DNA of 64,000 bases from positions 124,001 through 188,000 of the forward strand of contig JANWZD010000001.1 of NCBI GenBank assembly GCA_025054935.1, in the 5' to 3' direction. The notes below the pieces were generated by a model that saw nothing but the letters and a program-made list of their open reading frames with translations, did not search any database and was not told the origin of the DNA. Made by a program: the position numbers and the translations under genes. The stretch comes from Dehalococcoidia bacterium. Its GTDB lineage: Bacteria > Chloroflexota > Dehalococcoidia > SpSt-223. How positions within the stretch are numbered: the stretch's first letter is position 1; each line of letters opens with the position of its first letter. This document shows, one piece after another, positions 54,391 to 63,098 of this stretch.

Positions 54391-54793
54391 GGGCGCCGCC
54401 TGCGTACTGGTCGAGATATTCCTCGAGCGCGAGCGCAACGGCGTCAGGGAGGGAGCGCACTTGGGCAGGGCCGACGCCCACCGAGCGGCTGCCTCCAATG
54501 CCCCGTAACTGGCGCGCCATTTCGCGCGCCCGCTCGTTCGGCGGCAGCGGGCTCGCCATCCGCAGGTTTAAGCTGACGAGGCGGCCAAGCGCTTCGGCAA
54601 GGGCAGCGATATCGCTGCCCGCCTTCCCCACGTTGATGAAGACTTCGTACAGTCCGTACTCGTCGCTGTTGAGGGTAACGTTGACCTTTCCTTCAGGCGC
54701 GACGATCTGGCGCGTGTAGCCCCGCACGACCTCAGGCCGCGGACGCACTCCCGAACTGTCAACAACATAGCCGAGCCGCTCGTCTGGGCGCAT
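54383..54793 (-). CDS. stand-alone TSCPD-domain protein
   Basis: 136 residues. EGKVNVTLNSDEYGLYEVFI then NVGKAGSDIAALAEALGRLV reproduces the TSCPD domain found at the C-terminus of class II B12-dependent ribonucleotide reductases (T-x-C-G..LYVTVN..G-x-FEVF...GKAGG). Here it is alone, and the usual Cys of the TSCPD signature is replaced by Val (KVNV). It may be a subunit or regulator of a ribonucleotide reductase or a nucleotide-binding protein. GAGGAGGGG lies upstream. It is divergent from a HAD gene. Confidence 0.8.
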   Translation of the reverse strand: MRPDERLGYVVDSSGVRPRPEVVRGYTRQIVAPEGKVNVTLNSDEYGLYEVFINVGKAGSDIAALAEALGRLVSLNLRMASPLPPNERAREMARQLRGIGGSRSVGVGPAQVRSLPDAVALALEEYLDQYAGGAHD

Positions 54794-54862
54794 CAGCGAT
54801 CGCCCCTCCTCGCACTCCAGCGCGCCAGCTATCGGTCGGGTTCTGATTTATTGTGCCGCATT

Positions 54863-54890
54863 TTGGCGGTGCTGCCCAATTTGGTATTGT
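54863..54890 (+). promoter_or_regulatory. promoter of HAD gene with very short leader
   Basis: -35 TTGGCG (54863-54868), 16-bp spacer, -10 TATTGT (54885-54890), then eight bases to the ATG at 54899. No ribosome site is present. Confidence 0.4.
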
Positions 54891-54898
54891 CTGATGCT

Positions 54899-55696
54899 AT
54901 GAGCGCCATCCGCGCGGTGACCTTCGACCTGTGGGAAACCCTCATCCACGATTCGCCAGCGCTGGGTAATGAGCGTTCTCAGCTGCGAGTAGTCCGCCTC
55001 ACCGAGGCCCTGCGCGCTCTTGAGCAGGCGATCGACGTCGCGGACGTCCAACGCGCCTACGACGCTTCGATGGCCGAGTACGACGCCGTCTGGCGCGATT
55101 ATCGCGATTTGTCGACCCGGCAGCAGCTGGAAATCCTCGCCGGCCTGATCGGCGAGCAGATCGCCGCTGCGCTCGATGAGGCTGGCTGGGAAGCAGTAGA
55201 ACGCGCCTATGTCGACCCGATCCATGAGCGGCCGCCCACGCTCAGTCCCCATGCGCTGCCTGTTCTCGACTGGCTGCGCGAGCGCGGCTATCGGCTCGGC
55301 CTCATCAGCAACACCGGTCGAACGCCGGGCACGGCGATGCGGCAGGTCCTCGCCGACTACGGCCTCCTCGACCGGTTCGATGTGACCATCTTCTCGAATG
55401 AAGAGGGACTGCTGAAGCCGCGGCGCGAACTGTTCGACCGCGCGGCCAGCCGTTTGGGGGTTCCGAATGAGGCGGTCGTTCACGTCGGCGACAACCCCGT
55501 CGCCGATGTGGCGGGGGCGAAAGCTGCCGGCATGCGCGCGATCCTCCTCGGGACGCTGCCCGCCGCCGTTGCGCCCGACGCCCGGATCGCGACCCTCGCA
55601 GAACTGCCCGCCCAGCTCGAACAATGGGGTGCTCCGCCAGCCAGCGCTGCGAGTCAGGAGGTGAGCTGGCGGAAGCGGCCTCCCTCGACGATGTAG
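54899..55696 (+). CDS. HAD-family hydrolase
   Basis: 265 residues. The usual motif I is replaced: AVTFDLWETLIH has the nucleophile Asp but Trp-Glu in place of the second D-x-T, so the second Asp of DxDxT is missing (some HADs such as haloacid dehalogenases also have D-x-Y). Motif II SNTGR, III KPRRELF and IV VHVGDNPVADVAGAK are present. May dephosphorylate a sugar or nucleotide. Starts at ATG 54899. Its end overlaps the converging binding protein gene by 43 bp. Confidence 0.8.
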   Translation: MSAIRAVTFDLWETLIHDSPALGNERSQLRVVRLTEALRALEQAIDVADVQRAYDASMAEYDAVWRDYRDLSTRQQLEILAGLIGEQIAAALDEAGWEAVERAYVDPIHERPPTLSPHALPVLDWLRERGYRLGLISNTGRTPGTAMRQVLADYGLLDRFDVTIFSNEEGLLKPRRELFDRAASRLGVPNEAVVHVGDNPVADVAGAKAAGMRAILLGTLPAAVAPDARIATLAELPAQLEQWGAPPASAASQEVSWRKRPPSTM

Positions 55697-56787
55697 AAAA
55701 AGACGCGCTGTTCCAGAAGGTCGCCGTTGGCGTCGTACTGGATCCGGCCGACGAGCGACTGGATGTCGAGCGACCGGATGGCGCTCGCGATCGCGCGGCC
55801 GTCCGCCCGATTGGCGCGCTGCACCCCCGTCAGCAGCACCTCCATCGCGCTATATCCGGTCGTGGCGTCGATGCCGGGATTCCGCTGCTCAAGCTGCCGA
55901 AATGCGGCAAACCAAGCAGGAGAAGCGACAACGCGCGGGTCAGGCGTGATCGTCGAGATCAGGATGCCTTCTGCCAGAGCCCCAAGCTCATCGATAAATT
56001 GGTCGACGAAGTTCGCGTCCGAGGCGAGGATCGGGGTCGTGATCCCGGCGCGGCGCGCCTCCCGGACAAAGGTGATCCCGTCGGGAAAGTCCCCAGCGAA
56101 AAAGATCGCTTGCGCAGCAGCGCCGCGGAGCGCGGGCAGCTGCTCGGCAAAGCTCGGCGCGTCGGGACGGAGCGCAATCGCCGCAGCAAGCTGCCCACCT
56201 GCTTGCTGCAGCCCCGAGGCAAATTCGGCGGCGAGCCCTTGGCCGTAGGTGTTCGTAGTATAGACGAGCGCCACTCGCCGCCAGCCCCGCTCCACAAGAT
56301 AGCGCGCGGCGCGCGGCCCTTGGGTGGCATCCGTGGCGCAGACACGGAAGAAGGTTTCTACTCCGGCGCGCGACAAGGCGGGGTTGCTCGCGCTCGGCGT
56401 GACGACGACGAGCCCGAGGTCGCGGTAGATCGGCAGCGCAGCGGCGGTTGGACCGCTGTTGTAGTGGCCGATCACCCCGAGCACCGTCTGCCCTGCCTGC
56501 ACGGCGGCCGCGACCTGCTTTGCCGCCTCGACTGCCGCCGCCTCGTCCGCCTCGTCGTTGAGCGGCCGGACAGCGACGCGCCGCCCGCCGAGCACCCCTC
56601 CCGCTTGGTTGACCTCCTCTGCTTTCAGGCGGGCGCCCCCGAGCATCGACTGCCCCCCCTCCGCCTGTTCCCCCGAGAGCGGCCCAACAACGAAGACGAT
56701 CGCTTCCCCAGAGAATTGGGGTCCCCGCTGGCAGGCAGCGAGTGCTGCAGCGGCAGCCGCGAAGAGGAAGTAGCGACGACCGATCAC
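55654..56787 (-). CDS. family-6 (branched-chain amino acid type) ABC substrate-binding protein
   Basis: 377 residues. From GTG 56787 the protein starts with a short signal: IGRRYFLFAAAAAALAACQR with Cys in LAAC as lipobox. FVVGPLSGEQAEGGQSMLGG, GVIGHYNSGPTAAALPIYRD and YNANTYGQ-like TTNTYGQGLAAEFA fit the LivJ/periplasmic binding fold (type 1). No permease genes are near. The reverse strand reading frame extends to 56979, but without a signal. Confidence 0.83.
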   Translation of the reverse strand: MIGRRYFLFAAAAAALAACQRGPQFSGEAIVFVVGPLSGEQAEGGQSMLGGARLKAEEVNQAGGVLGGRRVAVRPLNDEADEAAAVEAAKQVAAAVQAGQTVLGVIGHYNSGPTAAALPIYRDLGLVVVTPSASNPALSRAGVETFFRVCATDATQGPRAARYLVERGWRRVALVYTTNTYGQGLAAEFASGLQQAGGQLAAAIALRPDAPSFAEQLPALRGAAAQAIFFAGDFPDGITFVREARRAGITTPILASDANFVDQFIDELGALAEGILISTITPDPRVVASPAWFAAFRQLEQRNPGIDATTGYSAMEVLLTGVQRANRADGRAIASAIRSLDIQSLVGRIQYDANGDLLEQRVFFYIVEGGRFRQLTS

Positions 56788-56897
56788 GTTGTGCTGCTCA
56801 TCGGCGCATTCAGCGTGACCGCCCTCGGCGCCACGCCGTTCCCCGATAGGGTGCCAGATCGCCGCGGCGCGGAGCAACCGTCCAAAGCCCCGCCGGC

Positions 56898-57608
56898 TTA
56901 GTCGATGACAAGGCGGGTAAACGCTTCTCCAGCGAGGAGAGCTGCCGGCGCGCCATCCCGCGCTGCGAAAAGACGCCACCGCTCGGGCAGGTCTTCAGGA
57001 CGAGGGGTTTGGCTCGCGTGGGCGAGCCGGGCGGCGATCTTGCGCTCGAGCGCTGGCGCGATATCAACGAAACAGTCGGCGGCTGCGGAGGCAAACAGCC
57101 ACACCTCGCGGACAGCGTGGGGCGCAAGCCCAGCGCTCACCTGGTCGGGATAGCTGAGCGGGTCTCGAGCGAGGGGGTAGATGGCGTCGAGTACTGCGCG
57201 GCCGGTGCGGCGATGATCGCGGTGAGCGAGGTAGGGCGGCAGCGGATGCTCGGGGTCATGGGTGAAGACCGCAAAGGGCCGCACGCGCCGGATCAAGGCG
57301 ACCAGCGTTTCTGCAAGGGCGGCGCTGTTTTCGACATGACCATCGGGATGGCGGAGGAAGACAATCTCGGCAGCGCCGAGGATCGCCGCTGCTATCCGGG
57401 CCTCCTGTTCTCGGCGGGCGGCAACGCGCTGCGGGGATTCCGTCGGGTCCGACGTTCCATGTTCGCCCGACGTCACGAGGGCGATTGTCACTGTCGCGCC
57501 TGCCGCAGCCGCCAAGGCAATCGTCCCCGCGCACCACCGCTCAATGTCGTCGGGGTGGGCAGCAACCACGAGAATAGGACCTTGCGGTGGGGAAACAATC
57601 GCCGGCAT
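56898..57608 (-). CDS. PIG-L family deacetylase
   Basis: 236 residues. The metal-site motif AHPDDIE is at 17-23, then VTSGEHGTSDP, FLRHPDGHVE and the late HRDHRRTGRAV (H-x2-H). N-deacetylates an N-acetylglucosaminyl-type substrate such as an inositol or malate glycoside. The ATG is 9 nt after the stop of the upstream gene without a clear ribosome site; a TAGGAT that includes that stop codon may act as a -10. Confidence 0.87.
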   Translation of the reverse strand: MPAIVSPPQGPILVVAAHPDDIERWCAGTIALAAAAGATVTIALVTSGEHGTSDPTESPQRVAARREQEARIAAAILGAAEIVFLRHPDGHVENSAALAETLVALIRRVRPFAVFTHDPEHPLPPYLAHRDHRRTGRAVLDAIYPLARDPLSYPDQVSAGLAPHAVREVWLFASAAADCFVDIAPALERKIAARLAHASQTPRPEDLPERWRLFAARDGAPAALLAGEAFTRLVID

Positions 57609-57617
57609 CGCTGAATC

Positions 57618-58643
57618 CTACCGAACTCGCATCGCTCCCTCGTCCGTCGGCTCCGGCCCGTGGAGGTGGGGCCAGTTCGCCAGCATCGCCTCAAGCTCGG
57701 GGAGCGTGGAGGCGCCGGGCGGTTTGCCTTGGCTTGCCATCTGCTGAGCGAGCTGGCGGATGGCGGCGTTGCGCGGCGTCGGGATGCCGTGGAGCATGCC
57801 AAGCAGGCAGATCTCGCCGTTGAGATAGTCGACTTCGAGGCGAGAGCGCCCTTTGGCGAGGCTCTGCCAGGTTGAGCTGCCGTGACGGCGCGGAGCGCCA
57901 GGAATTTCCCCGTACCGATAGTGCCTCAGGATACGCTCCCGCATCTCTTCTTCGCTCGCCCAGTCGATCCCCGCAGCGCGGAACACTGCCGCCGCTTCGT
58001 CGCGCAGTGCGGCGCCGACGCTGCCGCCGCCCGGTGGGATCTCGCCGACGATCGCCTCAAGCCCGTTTGTGAGGTTAATGAGCAGCTTCGCGTATTTCAG
58101 CCGCATGATGTCTTCAACGGCCCGCGAGAGAAACCCGCTCGAAGCGAGATCAGCCGCGACCCGCTGGATGAGCGGGTCGACGCCGCGCGGGAAGCGCCCG
58201 CAATCGAGAACGCCCGTGACCGGAACCCCATAGGCGTCGACAACCCCGGGGTCGAAAAAGGTTGCGGGCAGATGGACGTTCATCGCGTAGACGCGGCTGA
58301 ACCGGCGCGCTGCCATGCGCTCGTTGGCAACGCCGTTCTGAGCGCAGATCACCGGCACATCGCCCGCAGCCCGTTCCAGCGCTTCGAGCGCCGGGGTGGT
58401 GTCGTGCGATTTCATCGTCAGAAAGACGACGTCATCGTCATCGAAATCGATCTCGGCAGGCGCGCTCACTGCCGGCACCCGAACTCGAATGGCGCGATCT
58501 GGCGTTCGCAGCAGCAATCCATCCCGTCGGATAGCGGCGAGGTGATCGCCGCGGCAGACAAGGATCACCGTGTGACCGGCGTCGGCGAGCCGGGCGCCGA
58601 TTGCGCCGCCGACTGCTCCCGCTCCAAAGATGATGTACCGCAT
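57618..58643 (-). CDS. 2-dehydropantoate 2-reductase-like protein
   Basis: 341 residues. NADP fold IIFGAGAVGGAIGARLADAG, then CAQNGVANE and the C-domain RLKYAKLLINLTNGLEAIVG with the catalytic Lys, plus RSRLEVDYLNGEICLLG with the conserved Glu. Reduces ketopantoate or a related 2-oxo acid. Length exceeds PanE by 40 residues. SD GGAGGGA before the ATG. Probably cotranscribed with the deacetylase. Confidence 0.85.
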   Translation of the reverse strand: MRYIIFGAGAVGGAIGARLADAGHTVILVCRGDHLAAIRRDGLLLRTPDRAIRVRVPAVSAPAEIDFDDDDVVFLTMKSHDTTPALEALERAAGDVPVICAQNGVANERMAARRFSRVYAMNVHLPATFFDPGVVDAYGVPVTGVLDCGRFPRGVDPLIQRVAADLASSGFLSRAVEDIMRLKYAKLLINLTNGLEAIVGEIPPGGGSVGAALRDEAAAVFRAAGIDWASEEEMRERILRHYRYGEIPGAPRRHGSSTWQSLAKGRSRLEVDYLNGEICLLGMLHGIPTPRNAAIRQLAQQMASQGKPPGASTLPELEAMLANWPHLHGPEPTDEGAMRVR

Positions 58644-58839
58644 CGCTCCCTCCGACGTGCCGCCGTATCGCCCTCCTCCTCGCGCGACGACGCTCTCGCT
58701 GGCGTAAGGCGCTTCGCTGCCCTGCGGGGGCCGACCGGTGTGGCGGCAGGGTGTCAGGCGCGGCTCGTTGCCGGTCGGTCGCCCGAGAAGGGGTGCTGTG
58801 CCGTACTCTTTGTACTATCCCTGCGCTGGAGGAGGAACA

Positions 58840-59748
58840 GTGCAACGCTTTGGCGCGCATGTCGGCGGCGGGCTCGCCCGGATACCGGACGCAGCAGCGG
58901 CGCTTGGCGCGGAATGTGTTCAGATCTTCACGTCGGCGCCGCAGAACTGGCGTCCCCCCCGCCACGATGCGCGCGCCGTTGCCGCCTTTCGCGAGGCGAT
59001 CGCGGCCCGGAGTATTCACCCCGTCATCATCCACGGGATCTACCTGCTCAATCCGGCCTCTGCGGACCCGGCGCTCGTGGAGAAGTCGATCCTCTCGATT
59101 GTCGATGACCTCGAATGGGCCGACCGGCTTGGAGCGTGCGCGGTCGTCATTCATCTCGGTTCGAGCGGAGCGGATCCGCTCGAAGTGGGAGTAGCCCGCT
59201 GCGCCGATGCACTCGGCCGGGTGCTGAGGCAGTATGCTGGTTCTGCGTCGCTTTTGCTTGAAACATGTGCTGGGCAGGGCAATACGGTCGGGCGGCGGTT
59301 TGAGGAACTCGGCTATCTCCTTGAGCGCCTGAATGATGAGCGGGCAGGCGTCTGCCTCGATACCTGCCACGTCTTTGCTGCCGGCTATGACATTGCGAGC
59401 GAGAACGGGTTCGCCGAGATGATGGCCGACCTCGACCGGTATGTGGGACGCGAGCGCGTTCGCGCGCTCCACGTCAACGACTCGAAAGGGCCGCTCGGCT
59501 GCAACCGCGATCGTCACGAAAATATCGGCCGCGGCCACATCGGCGAGGAGGGCTTTCGGCGCGTGCTGCGCCATCCGGCGTTCGCTGCCTTGCCGCTCAT
59601 CCTCGAGGTGCCGGGGCTGGATAACCGCGGTCCGGACCGCGCCAATCTGCAGGTCCTCCGCGCTCTTGCCGGCGCGCCGCCGTTGCCCGAGGCGCCGAAC
59701 GGCGCGCTGCGAGAGGCAAGCGCATCGCCGCTTCCCGAGAGCGTTTAA
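58840..59748 (+). CDS. nfo: endonuclease IV-type AP endonuclease
   Basis: 302-residue TIM-barrel DNA repair enzyme. VQRFGAHVGGGLARIPDAAA and CVQIFTSAPQNWRPP at the start, VIIHGIYLLNPAS, VVIHLGSSGAD, ETCAGQGNTVG, GVCLDTCHVFAAGYDI, RALHVNDSKGPLGCNRDRHE and GHIGEEGF match the family's zinc ligands. Cuts at abasic sites. The GTG at 58840 has GGAGGAGGAAC directly before; the frame extends to 58738 without a site. Confidence 0.93.
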   Translation: MQRFGAHVGGGLARIPDAAAALGAECVQIFTSAPQNWRPPRHDARAVAAFREAIAARSIHPVIIHGIYLLNPASADPALVEKSILSIVDDLEWADRLGACAVVIHLGSSGADPLEVGVARCADALGRVLRQYAGSASLLLETCAGQGNTVGRRFEELGYLLERLNDERAGVCLDTCHVFAAGYDIASENGFAEMMADLDRYVGRERVRALHVNDSKGPLGCNRDRHENIGRGHIGEEGFRRVLRHPAFAALPLILEVPGLDNRGPDRANLQVLRALAGAPPLPEAPNGALREASASPLPESV

Positions 59749-59782
59749 GAGGCGGGTCTCCCCGTTTTCGCGCGCCGCCGCG

Positions 59783-61282
59783 CTACAGCCGGCGCAGCCC
59801 GTCCCGCCGCGCCAGCAGTTTCCACGGGCTGATCCTGCCGTTTGATGGTGGCGCCGGCTTCTTGGCTTGATGTCCGTGCGCGTGAGCGACGGCCATAGCG
59901 AGGAGAGCGGCCTCCTCGGCCCGAGCGGGAATTTCGCTCGCAAGGGCAGGCCACCGCCGGCTGATGAACGCGGTGTCAAAGCGTCCCTCGGCGAAGTCGG
60001 CGCTCTCCATCAGGATCTGATGGAAGGGGATGGTGGTCCGCACTCCGACAATGTGGTACTCCTCGAGCGCGCGCCGCATCCGCCGGATTGCCTCCTCGCG
60101 GGTGGGCGCCCAAACGATCAGCTTGGAAAGGAGGGGGTCGTAGTCGACAGTGACATGCAGCCCTTCGTAGAGCGCGCTGTCGACCCGGACGCCGGGCCCA
60201 AGCGGCTCCCGCAGCGCCTCGATCGTTCCGATTGCAGGGAGGAAGTTGTTGAACGGGTCCTCGGCCGAGATGCGGCATTCGATGGCATGCCCGCGCGGCC
60301 GAATGTCCTCTTGGGAAAAGGAGAGAGGAAGCCCAGAGGCGACGCGGATCTGCTCGTGGACAAGGTCGATCCCGGTGACCAGTTCCGTCACGGGATGTTC
60401 AACCTGAAGGCGGGTGTTCATCTCCATGAAATAGAAGTTGCGGTCCGCATCGACGAGAAATTCGATGGTGCCCGCGTTGACATAGCCGACTGCCCGCGCT
60501 GCGGCCACGGCGGCCTCGCCCATGCGCCGGCGCAGGTCCGGGTCCATGATCACGGACGGCGATTCCTCGACCAGCTTCTGCAGCCGGCGCTGGATCGAGC
60601 ATTCGCGCTCGCCGAGGTAGACACAGTTGCCGTGGGTATCGGCGATGATCTGAATCTCGATATGCCGAGCAGGGGAAACATACCGCTCGACATACACGGT
60701 CGGGTCGCCGAACGACGACTCTGCTTCCGAAGCGGCAGCGCGCAAGGCGCTGGGGAGGTCCTCCGCCCGTTCGACGACGCGGACGCCTTTGCCGCCGCCG
60801 CCGGCCGCCGCTTTCAAGATGACCGGAAAGCCGATCTCCTTCGCAATCCGCGCCGCCTCCTCTGCAGTCACCCCTTCCAGCGCCCCCGGCACGATCGGCA
60901 CGCCGGCAGCGTGCATGCGGCGGCGCGCTGCTGTCTTCTCGCCCATCGCCGCCATCGCCTCCGCAGAGGGGCCGATGAAGGTAATCCCTGCCTCGGCGCA
61001 GGCCCGAGGCAGCACTTCTTTTTCCGAGAGAAAGCCGTAGCCGGGGTGAATCGCATCCGCGCCCGACCGTTTAGCGACATCGATCAGTTTGTCGACGCGA
61101 AGATAGCTTTCACGAGCGGGAGCGGGACCGATATGGTACGCCTCGTCGGCCATTCGAACGTGGAGCGCCTCGCGGTCAGGGTCGGAGTAGACTGCCACAG
61201 TGGCGATGCCCAGTTCGCGGCAGGCGCGGATGACGCGAACAGCGATCTCACCGCGATTGGCAATTAGGACCTTGCGGATCAT
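59783..61282 (-). CDS. accC: acetyl-CoA carboxylase biotin carboxylase subunit (or related acyl-CoA carboxylase)
   Basis: 499 residues. MIRKVLIANRGEIAVRVIRA opens the biotin-carboxylase domain; IHPGYGFLSEKE, AAAGGGGKGVRVVE (ATP-grasp loop), RHIEIQIIADTHGN, ERECSIQRRLQKLVEESPS and FYFMEMNTRLQVEHPVTELV follow. There is no biotin-carrier domain after about residue 450, so a separate BCCP is needed. ATG 61282 has AGGAG upstream. No carboxyltransferase genes are in the window. May serve acetyl- or propionyl-CoA. Confidence 0.92.
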   Translation of the reverse strand: MIRKVLIANRGEIAVRVIRACRELGIATVAVYSDPDREALHVRMADEAYHIGPAPARESYLRVDKLIDVAKRSGADAIHPGYGFLSEKEVLPRACAEAGITFIGPSAEAMAAMGEKTAARRRMHAAGVPIVPGALEGVTAEEAARIAKEIGFPVILKAAAGGGGKGVRVVERAEDLPSALRAAASEAESSFGDPTVYVERYVSPARHIEIQIIADTHGNCVYLGERECSIQRRLQKLVEESPSVIMDPDLRRRMGEAAVAAARAVGYVNAGTIEFLVDADRNFYFMEMNTRLQVEHPVTELVTGIDLVHEQIRVASGLPLSFSQEDIRPRGHAIECRISAEDPFNNFLPAIGTIEALREPLGPGVRVDSALYEGLHVTVDYDPLLSKLIVWAPTREEAIRRMRRALEEYHIVGVRTTIPFHQILMESADFAEGRFDTAFISRRWPALASEIPARAEEAALLAMAVAHAHGHQAKKPAPPSNGRISPWKLLARRDGLRRL

Positions 61283-61356
61283 CGACAGCTCCTGCGAGCG
61301 CGTTTGCACGCAAGAGTAGCACAGGGCTCTCCAGCAGGATGGCCTCGCCGCTTTCG

Positions 61357-62922
61357 TCACCCGATGCGCGAAACCTGGTCAAAACGGATCCCGCCATCGC
61401 CGCCGAGCGTCCCGAGGTCGACCTTCTTTGGGTCGTAGCCGCGGACGGTCGCGCTGGGCACAAGGAAGAGCCACGCCGGGTCTTCGAGCAGGACGGCGGA
61501 GGCTCTCTGAAGGAGCTGACGCCGCTTCTCGGGGTCCATCTCCGTGCGGGACGGCTCGTAGTAGCGGTCGAATTCCGGGTTGTTGTAGTGGCGCGTCGCC
61601 GGCGGCTGCTTGCTCCAGAACCAGCTGATGGAGAAATCGAGGTCCATCGCCGGGCTGTTTTGGAGCGGGATCCCGAAGAGATCGGCGCGAGGCTGGCGGC
61701 CATACACTTTGTCGGTCCACGCTGCTTGGTCCGTCATCGGGATGAACTCAAGGTCGATGCCGATATCACGAAGGTTCTGCTGGATCAGCAGCCCAATCGG
61801 CACAAACTCGGCGATGGCAACGGTTGTCTCTGCCCTGAGTTTGAACCCGTTGGCGTAGCCTGCCTCGGCAAGGAGGGCGCGCGCTTTCGCGGGGTCGTAC
61901 GGATATGGCTTGAGCGTGGGGTCATACCCGAAGGTCACCGGTTGGGCGAGCTGCGCTTCCGGTTGGGTCAGCCCGCGGAAAATCTGCTTCGCGATGCTCT
62001 CCTTGTCCACCGCGTAGTTGATCGCTTGGCGCACCCGCTTGTCCGCAAGCGGAGAATCAACGGGCCGGTCGCCGCTGACAGTGTCCATCCAAAATCCGAG
62101 CGAGGTGCCGAAGTTGGTGACTTGAGCGGCCATCCCTCGTTCGCGGATCCGGTCGTACTGGTCGATCGGGATGAAGTAGGCGAGGTGCACCTCTCCCGTC
62201 AGGAGCCCGTTCACCCGCGCCGATGCCTCGGGGATAGCGCGGATCGTCAGTTCACGGAGCTTCGGCTTGCGGAACGGGTGGTCGGGGTAGCCTGTCAGCA
62301 CTAACCGGTCGTTCGGGACGAACTCCTTGAACCGGAAGGGACCGCTGCCGACCGGGCTGAGCGCGAACTGCTCGTTGCCGACCCGGCTGATGTAATGCTC
62401 CGGCACCACCGACATCGTGGTCAGCCGACGAAGCAGGATCGGGTCCGGCGCTTTGGTGATGACGTTGAGCGTCAGGTCGTCCACCAGCTCAACGCGGTCG
62501 ACGGTGGTCAGGCGCGTGCCGAGGGCGAGCCGGAGCGACGGGTCCATGCTGCGGTCGAAGGTGAACTTCACGTCTCGGGCCGTCAGTCTTGTCCCGTCGT
62601 GGAAGGTCAGGTCAGGACGAATGACGAGCTGCCACGTCGTCGGATTGAGGACCCGCCAGCTCGTCGCGATGGCAGGAAGGGGATCACCCGTCCTCACGTC
62701 GAGCATGACGACGTTGTCGAACATGTCGTACATCCGGTTGACGGGAAGATTGGCATTCGGGTCGAGCGGGCCGCTGAGCGTGCTGGTGGCGACGACGAGC
62801 GTCTGATCAACGGCAGAAGCGGCATCCGGCGCTCTTCCGGCTGGCGAGGCGGGAGCGCTTGGCGCGCACCCAGCAAGCAGCAGCGCGACAGCGATCATCC
62901 CTTGCGCAACGAGCCGGCCCAT
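61357..62922 (-). CDS. family-5 ABC substrate-binding lipoprotein
   Basis: 521 residues. Lipobox LLAGCAPSA; the mature part includes TSWRVLNPTTWQLVIRPDLT, FHDGTRLTARDVKFTFDRS and PVGSGPFRFKEF. ADKRVRQAINYAVDKESIAK is the conserved central block. Clearly a relative of the other two family-5 proteins here. No permease nearby. The ATG at 62922 has AAGGAGGAGGAG upstream; a GTG one codon before is equivalent. Confidence 0.88.
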   Translation of the reverse strand: MGRLVAQGMIAVALLLAGCAPSAPASPAGRAPDAASAVDQTLVVATSTLSGPLDPNANLPVNRMYDMFDNVVMLDVRTGDPLPAIATSWRVLNPTTWQLVIRPDLTFHDGTRLTARDVKFTFDRSMDPSLRLALGTRLTTVDRVELVDDLTLNVITKAPDPILLRRLTTMSVVPEHYISRVGNEQFALSPVGSGPFRFKEFVPNDRLVLTGYPDHPFRKPKLRELTIRAIPEASARVNGLLTGEVHLAYFIPIDQYDRIRERGMAAQVTNFGTSLGFWMDTVSGDRPVDSPLADKRVRQAINYAVDKESIAKQIFRGLTQPEAQLAQPVTFGYDPTLKPYPYDPAKARALLAEAGYANGFKLRAETTVAIAEFVPIGLLIQQNLRDIGIDLEFIPMTDQAAWTDKVYGRQPRADLFGIPLQNSPAMDLDFSISWFWSKQPPATRHYNNPEFDRYYEPSRTEMDPEKRRQLLQRASAVLLEDPAWLFLVPSATVRGYDPKKVDLGTLGGDGGIRFDQVSRIG

Positions 62923-62952
62923 CACTCCTCCTCCTTCTTGAACACCGAATGC

Positions 62953-62981
62953 ATCATACTGCTGGGCGGCGCGCCTTTCAC
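62953..62981 (-). promoter_or_regulatory. promoter of the binding-protein gene
   Basis: Reverse strand: GTGAAA (62976-62981), 17-bp spacer, TATGAT (62953-62958), about 30 bp before the ATG at 62922. Divergent from the nitrilase-family gene. Confidence 0.4.
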
Positions 62982-63098
62982 TCTTTCGGAATGTCGGCCG
63001 CGGACGAGGCGCCCCCCGCCGACGAAGGCAGTGGGTCCCCGCGCTGTCCGCTTCCGCTTTGCCCAGAGACTGCTACGATGTCTTGCGAAGGAGGAGCG

